Positions 42,738 through 54,754 are shown, counted from the stretch's first letter. The stretch is 64,000 nt of DNA from Asterias rubens (GCF_902459465.1 NC_047078.1:5108333-5172332), one strand, 5' to 3'. The notes: a model not told the origin generated them from the letters alone. Numbers and translations: made by a program.

Positions 42738-43803
42738 GCAAACAACTAAGGGCAGAAAAGGTATCTAGCTAATGATCTTACATTGTTTTTAGACTTTGGT
42801 GATTTGTTTTTACCCTAAAAACACACATTTTCTGTCGTAATCTCTTCACTCGCCCATTGCTTTACACGTGTTTTCGCTTGCGTTTTCACAGAGTTTGCCC
42901 ACGGTTTGGGGTAAAGTCTGGTGCCGTCACAATTACGGTATCTGGACGTTGATTTCCATAGGTGCTGTCTGTCTATAGGTTATTATTTTATGTCTGTGGT
43001 ACATACATGTAAATACAGGTTTTACACGGCACGCGTAGAGAGCCAAGCTACAAGTACAACGACCGTTGCCACTCCACCATGTTTTATCCAGTGGAATGTT
43101 TTGAATTACTAGTCCCAACCCAAATAATTCTGAATGCTTAAGGAATACTCTGTCAGTTAAACTTGGTGTTGGGTGAGAAGTATCACTAAAATCATGAGAA
43201 TTCTCATGATTTTAGTGATACTTCTTACCCAACACCAAGCACGGAAAAATTGCGAATAAAATCAGTTCCCTGGTCTTGAGTCAATGTACGACCGGACGCG
43301 ACGAGGGTGATGTAGCTGTATAGCCCCGGGGAATACTTGATGCGTTGCACCCTGCCCTGACGGAACGAACTCGCATTTCAAGTTGGAAATAACAACGCAA
43401 ATCGCTCTAATATTTCAGGTAAAAATTTTCAAATTTATTGTTGAAATTGTCTACAATTATAATTTAACTTATCATTGGGTTGTTTGTACATTTTGATCCT
43501 ACTGTTGGTCCGATTACGCCGGGGTTAAAAATCTTTCGTTTTCATTTCGTAAACAATATTATTTTAATGAGTGTGTGAGACGTCGCGTTTTTTTAAATTA
43601 ATTTTTCTGGCCTTTATGTTTTCCAAGACGGGTCGTAAAATTAAGCGTCGAGGTCGTCGGAAATTCCACATTATTTCAGACAGGAAGGTCGTATGATCTT
43701 GATTTTTATTTCATTTAAAATGTTAAGATTTGCTTGTTTGGATTAGGATGATAACGCAAAAATGAAATTTGCTTGATATTCCTCATTACGACAGAGCGGG
43801 TCT
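42738..43803. mobile_element. Dispersed repeat copy 2 inserted within a MITE
   Basis: This stretch interrupts a MITE whose halves are at 42510-42737 and 43804-43938. Its part from about 43010 matches 39335-40440. A palindrome TATCACTAAAATCATGAGAA and its reverse complement sit at 43180-43225. Together this shows that the unit moved as one piece, but no transposase or clear termini are recognised. Confidence 0.6.
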
Positions 43804-43938
43804 TATTCGAAAACTACGTCACTTCAGAGGGAGATGTTTCTCACAATATGTTATACTGTCAACCTCTCCCCATTACTTGTAATCAAGAAAGGAACAATAA
43901 TTATTTTGAGTAATTACAAATAGTGTCCACTTTTAATG
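43804..43938. mobile_element. Right part of the split MITE
   Basis: ATTCGAAAACTACGTCACTT, TCAGAGGGAGATGTTTCTCA, ACCTCTCCCCATTACTTGTA and CAAATAGTGTCCACTTTTAA are the expected right half of the family. Confidence 0.72.
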
Positions 43939-44064
43939 CGGCAAGTCAAGGCTGGAAAAAAACTCTGGCTGTTCTGAGATTATTTGTGTCTTTGTATATA
44001 GCTAGCTTGGCACTTTACCGCGTTTATTGTAATGATATTAATTAAATTAGTATGGTATTGTATA

Positions 44065-44400
44065 CTAACGATGACTAGAGCAAGCTAGTCGAAACGTTGA
44101 GACCAATCCAAGAACTGACTCCGCGGTAGTACAGTTAATTACGATCCTGTAAGCTAAAGTAGTACATGTAGTCACAGCCTATTTCTATACCATCCGCCCG
44201 GGTAATAGTTAATAAGCAGGACAGTTCTTTTCAGAACTGAGAAGTCTCCCGAACCCCCGAACAATCTACTCCGCGGTAGTAGAATTAAGCAAGACAGTTC
44301 TCGAAGAACAAACTCTACCTGGCAAGTAGATACATACATGGTGTTACCGCAAACCAAATATATATTGATACCTCACCATGCAATGCCTCAAATCCTATAA
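44065..44400. repeat. PLE-tail-like repeat with hammerhead-like stem
   Basis: GATGACTAG AGCAAG CTAGTCGAAAC at 44079-44098 has a perfect CTAG/CTAG-type stem between a GATGA and a CGAAAC, the arrangement of a hammerhead core, with the CU of CUGAUGA changed. It is followed by ACTCCGCGGTAGTA repeats and TTGATACCTCACCATGCAAT shared with 29575-29610. Confidence 0.45.
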
Positions 44401-44654
44401 ATTAGTATTGTGTTAAAATTATTGATGGTACATGTACACTATTTAAAGATAGGGAATAGCTGAATCACTCCAAATATGAAGCAAATAGCGGAGAAAAGAA
44501 GTATAAACCCACAGAGGACAGATAAATCGTGAATTTTGTTGAATTTGACTAATTACATTGTGTTTTAATTAACAAAAAAAATTCGGAGCAGTATTTGTAT
44601 TATTAAAGTTATTTCTTTGAAACTGTGTAACATGCTTTGGTGGGACTTCATGAA

Positions 44655-44990
44655 AATATAAGAGCGTTATACACTAACTATAACAGGTTTATTGCTGAGA
44701 CAGCTACAGTTTTTGATCGATTTAACTTTCAACCATGCAGTGTTTGATGTCTAAGAGTCAAACTAAAATGAAAAAATGTCATGACTGTTTGAACTTTCTG
44801 GTGTTGTTCATAACCTTTGCCTAAACGGAAGTATCGTATAAATGTCTTTGTTATTGGATGCGCACTTTTCTTTTTGAATGCATGTGTAATTTATTGACTT
44901 GTTTGTTTTAATAGTGCATGTTTATAGGCTATGTGGAGCTTTTCAACTAAAAAAAACAATAATCGAAAAAAAAAAACTTTCATAAGAATT
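44655..44990 (+). repeat. Duplicated flank, copy 1 of the 3' flank unit
   Basis: GAGCGTTATACACTAACTAT, TTTAACTTTCAACC, AAGAGTCAAACTAA, TGTCATGACTGTTTGAACTT and AAATGTCTTTGTTATTGGA recur in order at 51500-51790. A short start of it is at 63466-63487. Confidence 0.72.
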
Positions 44991-45848
44991 CACCTGTACA
45001 AACACATGTAGTGGCAACATATTTTAGACGAGACAATGAGTATGGTAATTTTAATATAAAATGTACTTGTAACTTATAGTTACACATTAGTTATTTACCT
45101 TATGTGTTATTTGCTTTATTTCTAATTGGTTGTCCCTTTTTGTTCTTTATTGTTCTATACTTTTTTTACTCTTTTTTTTTTTTTTTATAAAATAGTCAAA
45201 ATAATACTACATTTCGTCCGGAAAAATTATTCATAAACCAAAATGAAGAACCACTCAGTAGAAGTACCACAATTTACTGTTACGTCTAATACCCTGATCG
45301 CGTTCGCACTCGACTTTTCGGGACTAGGTTATCTGGTTTTGTTTTTTAAGGAAACCAACAGTAGATCTAGCAAGCCTATTTAAATCTCATTTTTTTTCCC
45401 CGTTTTACCAACCGTGAGAACCTTTGTTTCTTAACTCCTAAGTTTGAAATAAACATATTTTCCATGAGCTTCAAATCGATATTGCGTTAGTGTAAACATA
45501 CAATAGTTGAAATAATATGGTGAGTGTCCCAGGGAAATCTGTCTGCCGGAGATTCGGTCACCCAATGGGAAATTAGCATGAGCTGAAGAGGATTCAAAAG
45601 AGGGCGCCATCAGAAGAAGTTGTACACAGCTCGCCATATTTATAATGGGGGGGGGGGGGCAGAAACTCCTGCCACACTGGCCAACATTTAATTATTTATT
45701 TACTTGTTTATATATAATTTCCTACAGTTACACAGGGTGATCCAAATCAGTTTATAAAAAAAACTGGTTTCAATTTGGGCACTGCATTTTTAGTATGAAT
45801 GTGAGACGTGGAAGAAAACGCATCCGGGATGTTATAATTATTCATCTC
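44991..45848. other. Spacer without gene
   Basis: AT-rich, with a T-run near 45172-45186 and a G-run at 45648-45658. No exon is recognised. Confidence 0.4.
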
Positions 45849-46962
45849 TTATACCCCGTTCACACAGCACTAGGACCTTACGAAGATCAATCCAATCACC
45901 CCGATCTCAAAAAATTATCAAGTCGTGTATGATCGCCGTCAAAATCCAGCAATTTTGCAAACTGAAGACTCCACCCAACTTTACTGTACGTAAAAAGTGT
46001 TTCTGACTCACTGACACTCGCTGCCACTACGATTGCTAACGGTTTCACAAAGACCAATGCCAACCAAGCGGTTTTCTACTTCGAAATGGTTGCCGACGGT
46101 GCTGCGTTTTTATTACGACTACAGAGATCTCACCATAAGGTATTGTAATATGTATGTGGCTACCACGCTGCTTGTACGATAATGGCGTTCCCACTACGAC
46201 TTTGCCCATGCTTACTGTTGGCCACGACCCGGTGTGGCGGTTTCAACTTTCCGCCGTGTTCAGTTTTCCGAATGACCAAACACGGAAACATTACGTCATG
46301 CGATGCCTGCGCACAGCTAGCGAAAGTAGCCCATTTTTAGTGCCGCACTGAGTCATCCGTGTTACTCTACGGTAGATGTCATGGCGGCGTCCACGATCGT
46401 GGACGAGTACAACGAGCGGCGAACGCGTGGATCGTATGAGAGAATTTGGTGTGAAGACCAAGCAAAAATTATACTGGGGTTTGTTTTTTAAACAAGCAGT
46501 GTGACCTGCTTATGTACGCATGAATACGTGTAAAGATGGGGCAAGAGAATGTGACTAAACAGAAAAGAATCGTAATAGAAACAATTTGGGGTCACTGAGA
46601 GAACTACAGTACTCGCCCCAGGGTACTCGCGGCGGTATTTTTGTCTGACTACGTCACCCGGAAAACTGAACACGCCGGAAAGCTAAAACCGTTCGAACAA
46701 CGTGCTGACATGTCCGGCTACGTCACCCGGAAAACTTAACACGGCGGAAGACTGAAACCGCCACACCGGCTACGCTTATTTTGAACATGTTCAAAATAAG
46801 CGTGGGGGGAGCTTGTAGCTTCCCGACCTAGGAGATCCCACCCCGACCAAACCACGCTCACGGAGATCCTCTGACAATTGGCCCACTGGTCCGCGATTGG
46901 TCACGCTCTCGGCCACTTTTCCATCGTAGTAGAAGCGGCGTCTATGTGTGAACGGGGTATAA
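45849..46962. mobile_element. Non-autonomous DNA element, 1.1 kb, with internal palindromes
   Basis: TTATACCCCGTTCACACA at the left and TGTGTGAACGGGGTATAA at the right are perfect 18-base inverted ends. Inside, CGGTGTGGCGGTTTCA (46229) is inverted at 46756-46774 and again loosely near 46680. No transposase ORF. It is GC-richer than its flanks. Confidence 0.75.
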
Positions 46963-48309
46963 CCCTGTCCTGCTGACTGTCCCACGCACCCATTACAAGG
47001 CTGGTGACAGAACTTTCACAGTCACTGCAGCAAAGGAGTGGAACAGTCTACCACGCTCAATCCAAAATGCAAAATGACTCAGGAAAATTATAAAAACAAT
47101 CAATTTAATGAATTACATTACAGGTGGCTTCCATTTCATAGATACAAAAACAGATCCAAATACAAAATAACGTCAATGATGTCATTCTTAATTACCTTTG
47201 TCCGACCGTTTTGTGTTCTTAAGTTATATTATTACTATCAGGAGGTCGATCGTAACACTTTATCCTCAAAACGGTGCTTGTGCTCAAATTGTTAATTAAA
47301 CTCAATTTGTTGACCTTTTAACGAGGTCACATGACCCCAGTCAGACCAGGGGAACTTAAGAATTGCCATTTCAGCACCACCCCACAACAGACAATGACTT
47401 GGTACCAACAAACCTTTTGTGGTTGAATTGTTATCGTAATGTCACCAGGCTCTCAGTCTAATTGTTCAGTAGGCCTATACACACACACACACAAGCAACA
47501 TCATGGCCGCTGGCTGTCAAAAATACTCTTCGAAATTGGGGAATGGAGTGCTTCTCTCAGACGTTATATAGGTAAGATGCTAATAACAACCAACATTTAA
47601 AGCTTATTCCATAGAATATACTGATTCATGTGTAGTGACACACAGTTTAGTTTTCAGCAAAACAAAAGTAAGTAAAGTAGGACGACCACGGTGCATAGTT
47701 TGATGAAAGTGATACATCGTGAGTGTGCACAATGCTCAATGCTCCCGTGCTGGAAATGGCTGAACAGTCCGTACAGTCGTTAACGATCGATACAAGGCAA
47801 GGGTTAGATTGAATTACGTTGTGTTCCAGACTTTTTGATCGGGATCAGTTATCTCGACAAAATTATATAGACCCAATATAATTCGGAAATGGTAATTTTT
47901 AAAATGCGAAGAAAAAAAATTATAAAAAAATCCAATGAACACTGTGGATTGCTGACTCTTTTACCAGGTTACTTCTGACATGATAAATTGATTTACCTCT
48001 CATCAGATTGAAAAATATTATGCTGCCCAGTTTCCAGCAGATACAACAAAGCAGAAGTTGAAGCAGAAGTGGAGACGAATGGCTAGCTGAAAACATTATA
48101 TACTGCACACATCAGATGAATCCAGTGTGGAAAGAGTACCGCAAATTAGATGCCCTTGAATTGAAGTTATTGTTGCATCATATTTTACGTTTGGAAAAAA
48201 AAAAAATCATCTTCCTCTTTTTGGAAAAATCCGAACGATCAACTGGAACTTTTTTTGTTTGGCCTAACCAACAATTGTATAAAGGAGTATTAACCAACAA
48301 ATGATCAAT
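46963..48309. other. Spacer without gene
   Basis: Contains an (AC)n microsatellite at 47477-47493. No exon or recognised element. The short ORFs have no domain. Confidence 0.4.
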
Positions 48310-48612
48310 CATTGATACTTTTGTTGGGTAGCAACCTTTGCCCAACACGGTTGCCCAACGTTGGTTCAAATATCAACTGACTACGTTATTGGGTAACATT
48401 TTTACCAACACAATGGTAAACAAACTTGCCCAACCATTGGTCAAAAGTTATTACCCAACAGTTGGGTATTAAAATGATTTGACCAACTGGTTTAGTCAAA
48501 CTGTTTGCCCAACTATTGGATAAACTGTTGGTTAAGTTATTCCCAATAATGTGTAGTCAGTTGATATTTGAGCCAACGTTGGGCAAAAAAGTTTGGAAAT
48601 TTTTGACCAATG
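48310..48612. mobile_element. MITE built of inverted TTGGGCAA / TTGCCCAA motifs
   Basis: TTGCCCAACGTTGGTTCAAA with ATATCAACTGACTACGTTAT at 48350-48390 is inverted at 48540-48590 (GTAGTCAGTTGATATTTGAG, then CCAACGTTGGGCAAA). Between them GTTGGGTA, ACCAAC and TTGCCCAAC recur many times. Confidence 0.7.
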
Positions 48613-48873
48613 GTATTTGCAGTGTATAACATGATCGTGGTGTTCGTTTCATTTCAAAGAAGAGGAACAAATCGATTTAAAAACATGTTGTCTTCTTGTT
48701 GTGTCTGTTTCAACTAAGATTTCCAAAACGATGCAATTGTTTTGTGTTCACTTTTTAAGATGCTGTTGTTTGTTACAAAAAAAAGTTAAGTTAAGAATTG
48801 TTTTCTGCGTGTATCCATTGAACCTATGTAAACCATTTTCTTCTTTTTTTTATACCGTTTGCATATTGCTTAG

Positions 48874-49091
48874 ATGCAGAAACGGCTTACGAAGAAGTCA
48901 GGGAGATTGGCGACCATGCAATATCGACAGCCGATAATCGCAACGTCATAGCCCATACATATGCTGAGACGAGGCTGTCTTTGGCTGAAAGGAAAGATGA
49001 AGCCAAAAGCCCGCTCCCACCGCCTCGTGGGATTTTTAACCAACCACTAGTCTGGCCCCCTGACCAAAGATTCCTTGACGTCTCTTGTTAA
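48874..49091 (+). CDS. Orphan terminal exon homologous to gene C's tail exon
   Basis: Acceptor TTGCTTAG, then an open frame in phase 1 to TAA at 49089-49091. It keeps ETAYEEVREIGDH, AHTYAETRLSLAER and PPPPRGIFNQP, and differs from 62342-62535 at a few residues and after the PPPPRGIF part. About 250 bases upstream also match gene C's last intron. No transmembrane or Ig exon was found between 41.6 and 48.9 kb. It is therefore either a remnant of a deleted receptor gene or an alternative terminal exon for gene B, whose phase-1 exons 6 and 7 could splice to it. Confidence 0.6.
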
Positions 49092-49339
49092 AAATCTTAG
49101 GTCAGGTATCACCCAGGGTCAAAAATAGAGCATGACGCAACTTGTCAGGGTCGGGGGTCATCTCCAGGGAAACCATGTCTGCACTAGTTGCGATAAAGTA
49201 ATCCTCCTCCCGACGTCCGCCAGGCCGGAGGGTCACGAGATTATTTTGATCGGCAATTAATGACAATCTGGTTCAACACGTATAATTTCGACAGCTAGTC
49301 ACCAGATTTGCCCCATTTTTACCACTTTCAAAAACCATG

Positions 49340-49900
49340 AAACTTAATCCTCAATAATAATAATAATAATACAGGTACTTATATAGCGCTCTATACACAT
49401 GGACATGGTTCCAGAGCGCTTTACAGAGTAGTACAATATACATAACAGATAAGTTTAAGCTATTAGTCAAACAGGAGGGTTTTTATGGCTCTCTTAAACG
49501 CATCTAGTGATGGCAACTGGCGGACAGATTGGGGGATATTATTCCAAAGACAAGGTGCAAATGTCTGAAATGCATTATCACCGGCTTTACTGTTTGTTCT
49601 GGGGATGTGGAGCAAAGTACAGTCTGAACTTGAGCGAAGACCGGGTCGAGCAGAATGATATTGTGTGATGAGTGAGTCAAGATAGGTGGGAGCTTTACCA
49701 TGAAGAGACTTGTAGACGAGGGTCAGGATCTTAAAGGTGATTCGTTGTTGAACCGGGAGCCAATGTAATTCTTTCAGCAGAGGGGTCACGTGATCATATT
49801 TCCGGGCCATGAATATGAGTTTAGCCGCACGGTTCTGAACTCTCTGGAGACGCTGGATACTGGATAAGTTGACTCCATGCAGTAGCGAGTTGGCATATCA
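49340..49900 (-). mobile_element. 3' end of a CR1/L2-like non-LTR retrotransposon
   Basis: The minus strand codes RLQRVQNRAAKLIFMARKYD, LLKELHWLPVQQRITFKILT, YHSARPGLRSSSDCTLLHIP and AFQTFAPCLWNNIPQSVRQL, a standard C-terminal region of these elements. The 3' UTR has AGCGCTCTGGAACC and AGCGCTATATAAGTACC, and ends in (ATT)n at 49354-49371. Heavily 5'-truncated, with an uninterrupted 115-codon frame. Confidence 0.82.
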
Positions 49901-50588
49901 ATCAATGTCTAATGAACATTCAAGTCAAAACACCTTTGAAAAAAATATTTTTGAAGAAAAAGGACAAAAAGCGATTTCCCAGGTTTATATATTTTGAACT
50001 TATCGCATCGCTTTGCAAACGCTTTATTTAGAAACAACGCCTGCATGGCAATAACTGGCATAAAAACTCCAGGATCTACGGCGGACAGGACTGACATTAC
50101 GATTCCATACCAAACATCAATGATACTGTCCGCAAGTTTTTAATATATCCTTTAGTCCTAAGTTATGACTACCCTTAACTCGAGTTAAAAAATTCCTCCC
50201 ATATTCTCCAAACAAAACCCTACCCCGGTAACATAACAACTTCCCGGATCTTCCCAAACAAATTCTCCCCTGAAACAGTATTTTGTAGAGTCAACATTGT
50301 ACATATCGCCCAAGTCAAGTCATAAACGTGCTCATGGATGTGTGTATCCGTATGGACTGCTTTATTCGCAATTCACATGACGTCCACATAAATAAAATGA
50401 AATAGAAACTATTCATATTCAGTAATAATATTCCTTATCCTTGTCAATTATTATTGCATTATCCAAAATCAACAATGAAAGCTGTACTGCAGTAAGTTCA
50501 TCTGCCATCCTTTGCTGTGTGAGCTTACGTTTATGTTTGATCCAACTTACGATCCAGTTGGTTTTATACACGCGCAAACAATTTGCTT
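49901..50588. other. Spacer without gene
   Basis: AT-rich with no recognised exon or element. A stretch at 50155-50190 (CCTTTAGTCCTAAGTTATGA) resembles eroded MITE ends of the CTAAGTTA type. Confidence 0.4.
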
Positions 50589-51410
50589 TAAAAAGGCACT
50601 GGACACTATTGGTAATAACTCAAAATAATTGTAAGCATAAAAACTTACTTGGTAACAAGCAATGGCGAGCTGTTGGAGTATAAAACATTGTGAGAAACGG
50701 CTCCCTTTGTACTGGAGTAACGTAGTTTTTGAGATAGAAGTAACTTCTCACTAAAATGTTATTTGAATTGAATTCGAGACCTCGGCTGAGGTCTCGAAAA
50801 CAAGGCATCTGAAAGCACACAACTTGTGCAACAAAGGTGTTTTTTCTTGACGAGTAATGGGGAGAGGTTGATGGTGTAAAACATTGTAAGAAACGGCTCC
50901 CTCTGAAGTGCCATGGTTTTTGAGAAAGAAGTAACTTTCCACGAATTTGATTTCGGGACCTCAGATTTAGAATTTTGAGGTTTCGAAATCAACCATCTAA
51001 ACAAACACAACTTCGTGTGACAAGGGTGTTTTTTCTTTCACTTTTATCTCGCAGATTCGATGACCGATAGAGCTCAAATAGTGTCTACTGTCTTTAAAGA
51101 CTATTGGTAATTGTCAAAGACCAGTCTTCTCACTTGGTGTATCTCAACACATGCATAAAATAACAAACCTGTGAAAATTTGAGCTCAATAGGTCGTCGAA
51201 GTTGCGAGATAACTATGAAAGAAAACACCCTTGTCACACGAAGTTGTGCGCTTTCAGATGCTTGATTTTGAGAGCTCAAATTCTAAATCTCGAAAATTCG
51301 TGAAAAATTGCTTCTTTCTCGAACACTACATTACTTCAGAAGGAGCCGTTTCTCACAATGTTTTATACCATCAACCTCTCCCCATTACTCGTCACCAAGA
51401 AAGGTAACTT
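50589..51410. mobile_element. Compound of three GGACACTATTGG-family MITE pieces
   Basis: A first piece starts AAAGGCACTGGACACTATTG at about 50594 and changes near 50850 into a second piece (GAGTAATGGGGAGAGGTTGA). That ends near 51093 (TCTACTGTCTTTAA), and a third piece follows directly (AGACTATTGGTAATTGTCAA). The last two pieces match 62668-63137 closely, so that compound was duplicated together with the tail exon. Confidence 0.75.
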
Positions 51411-51479
51411 ACATAGGAAACATTGTAAAATCTACACACAAAAATGAAAACAATACTTTGGATTGAGATTTTCTGGACG

Positions 51480-51790
51480 AATTAGGTAGATTTAAACAAA
51501 TGAGAGCGTTATGCACTAACTATATATCGACTGTTGAAACAGCTATACAGTGTACTTGCTTTTGATCGAATTAACTTTCAACCGAAATATTTATCCAAGA
51601 GTCAAACTAATGTCATGACTGTTTGAACTTTCTGGTGCTGTTCATTCTTGGTGTAAACGCAAGTATCGAATGTCTTTGTTATTGGAGGCTACCTTTTCGT
51701 TTTGAAGGCAGGTATAATTGATTGACTTGTTTGAAGAGATAAAATAGTACATGTATGTGTAGAATTATCAACTATAAAAAAGATAAAGGA
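51480..51790 (+). repeat. Duplicated flank, copy 2 of the 3' flank unit
   Basis: AATGAGAGCGTTATGCACTA through TTGGAGGCTACC and TTGATTGACTTGTTTG aligns with 44655-44990. Confidence 0.7.
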
Positions 51791-51819
51791 CAAATCAACT
51801 TTCATTATGATTATGTTAA

Positions 51820-52152
51820 AGGAACACGTTGCCTTGGATCGGACGAGTTGGTCTATAAAAAGCGTTTGTAACCGTTTTTTTATAAAATGCATATGGTTGG
51901 AAAGATGTTTTAAAAGTAGAATACCTCGAGATTGCGTGGTTTTCCGTTTCCTGTGCGAACTTACACGGTCGGCCAAATGGCCGACCGTGTTAGTCGACGA
52001 GGTAAAAGGAGAACCGTGTAATTTCGAGGCATGTTTGTGTGGATCATTGTATTCTACTATTACAACATCTTTCTACCCATATGCATTTTAAACCAAACGG
52101 TTACAGACGCTTTACAAAGACCAACTCGACCGATCCAAGGCAATGTGTTCCT
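51820..52152. mobile_element. Complete palindromic TTAA MITE (AGGAACACGTTG family)
   Basis: TTAA flanks at 51816-51819 and 52153-52156. Ends AGGAACACGTTGCCTTGGAT and CGATCCAAGGCAATGTGTTC are inverted copies. The centre is GGTCGGCCAAATGGCCGACC near 51970. A half copy is at 4362-4547. Confidence 0.88.
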
Positions 52153-52156
52153 TTAA

Positions 52157-52620
52157 CGAGAATGAACAAGAGAAAGTGTAGATTTGTACATACAACATCA
52201 GTTTGCTCAGCAAACAATAAATTGTGTAACTAAAGTGATTTTTTTCTAAACAGAAAAATGTTATTGTAAATTGAAAGATTATTTTATACCGTGTGGTATC
52301 CTTTTTCTCCAACTGTTGCGATGACGCAGTTTGAAAATGGCGTTCAGCACTGAGAACAAAGATAGACAATTAATCATTGTTTCTAGTTTTAATCCGCGAA
52401 TAAAGAAAATTGTTTAAAAAAAATATACATAGTGTTTGTGAACCAAGCAAGACAATTCTTAGGCGTATAATATTGTAGTGAAAATGCCCCCTTTTTACTA
52501 CCATATTAGTGGTCAACTGTATTGTCCAGTGCTCAGCTACCTCCCCTGTGGTACACTTGATTTCAAGTGAGACTGCGGTTATTTCTCTGCATCAACCACG
52601 CAGATTTGCTATCACACGCT
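52157..52620. other. Spacer without gene
   Basis: AT-rich with no exon or element recognised. Confidence 0.4.
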
Positions 52621-52868
52621 CAGGGGCCAAATTCATAGAGCTGCTTAAGCAAAAAATTTGCTTAAGCACAAAAATAGCTTGCTTATTTTACACATGTTAC
52701 TGGCCAAAATTTCATGCCATATACATTGCTTATGACTAGTATTTAGCTGTTGTTTACTTAGCATAACAATTGAGTACAGTCTTGGCCGGTAATCTGATTT
52801 TACTAAGCAATGAATTTTTTGCTTAAGCAAAATGTTGTGCTTAAGCAGCTCTATGAAATTGGGCCCTG
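52621..52868. mobile_element. hAT-like MITE, 248 bp
   Basis: CAGGGGCCAAATTCATAGAG followed by CTGCTTAAGCA at the left, and TGCTTAAGCAGCTCTATGAA followed by ATTGGGCCCTG at the right, are inverted copies. Short internal AAATTTGCTTAAGCA palindromes repeat the theme. The CAGGG ends fit hAT-type elements. A clean 8-bp target duplication was not seen. Confidence 0.8.
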
Positions 52869-53093
52869 ACTGTGATCGTAGGCCAACAATATGACGGAGG
52901 TTAATCCGCAAGAGGGCGCTATTTCAGGCAGTAATGTGTTGGCTATCAGGTAGACTATTATAAAAATCCATGTGTGGACTAGTCCAGGTCAGTGACTGTT
53001 GAGATTGACAGCTTGTTTCTTTTCAATTTGTTTTCCTTTATCAACATATTAATGCATCCCATGTATATACTTTGTTGGTAAAACCCACTGAAA
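52869..53093. other. Spacer without gene
   Basis: No exon or element recognised. Confidence 0.35.
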
Positions 53094-53614
53094 CAGTTCC
53101 TTTTGTTCAGATACCAAATTGACATTTTTGTAATGACTATTTAGTACATTTTTTTCTCATCAAATGACACTCCTTTAGTATTTAGTATCACAGACCTGGT
53201 CAGAGAATACAAGACTAGGTTGAGTTGGCTTTTTGGGTGTAGCCAGGCAACATCTTGTGTGTGGAGGGCTGAGGCTTGGCATACTCGGTTGATGGTTGTA
53301 TCGGTGCGCTGCATGCTAGTTCCGATTTTATGTAAGTTTTCTTGATTATCTAGAGGGTATTTCTAAAGTTTCAGCATGGCCATTGTATTTAGTTCTGTAC
53401 CAGCCACAGCTTCTCTACATTTAGTTTGTCCCACAATATTCTGTTTTAATACTTGCATTTTTAGTAGAATTTTCAATGCATATTTTCTGTTGTATCTCCA
53501 CCTCGTAGTTTAAGTAATTTTGTTGTAAGCTTTTCAGATCAGTAATTAAATTGCTATTTTGTGGCTGGAAGTGAAAGCCACCACAAAACTGGGGTTCGTT
53601 TTCTGTCTGTAAGA
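53094..53614. repeat. Repeat shared with the window's right end, copy 1
   Basis: Close match over about 520 bases to 63488-64000, from ACAGTTCCTTTTGTTCAGAT to TGGCTGGAAGTGAAAGCCAC. Small indels break the reading frame that is open in the other copy. Confidence 0.85.
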
Positions 53615-54546
53615 ATGCACCAAGTTCATCATGGGTTCTCAGATCTTCTTCTAAAGCAAAAGTGATACATCATCATACCAAACGAACAGATCCCAAATAT
53701 TAGTTTCCTGACGCTTTCGGTTTTGGCGTTATCAGTTATCGAAGTTTGGGCCAAAAAGCCCTTGTGATCCTTATAATATACATTCCCTGTAAATGCAAAA
53801 CAATGCGCCAAGCTCGTCCCAACGAAAGTAAAACATTTTGTTTTAACCCCCAGTTGGGCTAATAAACAAAAGTAACCAAACATGTGTACGCGAACCTGTG
53901 ACGAACAGCGCCCTCCTGTGCCATGTTCATTGCCTCAGAACTCAAAGGTTCAATGACTTAAACAAGTTCACATGATAGAACTTGCAGCCCTAAAAAAAAT
54001 TTAAGTGCAAAGTGCGTTGGTTCTTGTTGGCGCAGTAATAAGATAATAGGGGTCAAAGGTCGAATTTTACCAAATAATTGCGTTTTCGCATCTCCGTAAC
54101 CTCGTGCGCCAACATCACAAAAAAATGTTTAATGACACTCGGGTGTAGAAACGGTTTTCGTATAAAAAGAGAATCTTGGGATCTATGCAATTTGCATGTC
54201 AAATTGTAAGTTTTCTAAGTATTGCCCCACTACACTAAGCCTAGATTTGGCACATTCATTCACTTTTCTCAGTTACTGTGACCTGCGCCAATAAGATCCC
54301 TTCAATGCTTTTCTTGTATTTGGTTAAGTTTAGTGTTCCTTAACAGATTTGTAGTGAAAAATGACCGGGATCATGTTGGCGCACAAATATAACAAAGGTC
54401 AAAGGTCATAATCCATAGCCAACTACACTAACGACTATTGGTCGTCATAAAACTACGCACGCCATATGATCTCATTAAATTGTCTGCATTTTATGCTTAA
54501 ATAGATTCTCAGTAACACATACAAAGCACAACAACAACTTAGAATT
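53615..54546. other. Spacer without recognised gene
   Basis: Two related stretches with GTTGGCGCA and AAAGGTCAAAGGTC-type sequence (about 54030-54065 and 54370-54415). No exon seen. Confidence 0.4.
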
Positions 54547-54745
54547 AGATTTTGAGGTCTCGAAATCAAGCATCTGAAAGCAAACAACTTCGTGTGACGG
54601 GGTATTTTTTCTTTCATTGTTATCTCACAACTTCGACGACCAATGGCTCACATTTTCATAGGTTTGTTATTTTATGCATATGTTGAAATACAAAAAGTGA
54701 AGGACTGGTCTCTGAAAATTACCAATAGTGTCCAGTGTCTTTAAA
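54547..54745. mobile_element. Right half of a GGACACTATTGG-family MITE
   Basis: It starts at about TTTTGAGGTCTCGAAATCAA and ends ACCAATAGTGTCCAGTGTCT followed by TTAA. The left half is missing. Confidence 0.7.
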
Positions 54746-54754
54746 GGGGCTGAA

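Noticed and set aside
45431..45637. Minus-strand ORF of 68 codons
   Set aside because: No domain and no conservation in the window.
47477..47493. (AC)n run as a functional element
   Set aside because: An ordinary microsatellite.
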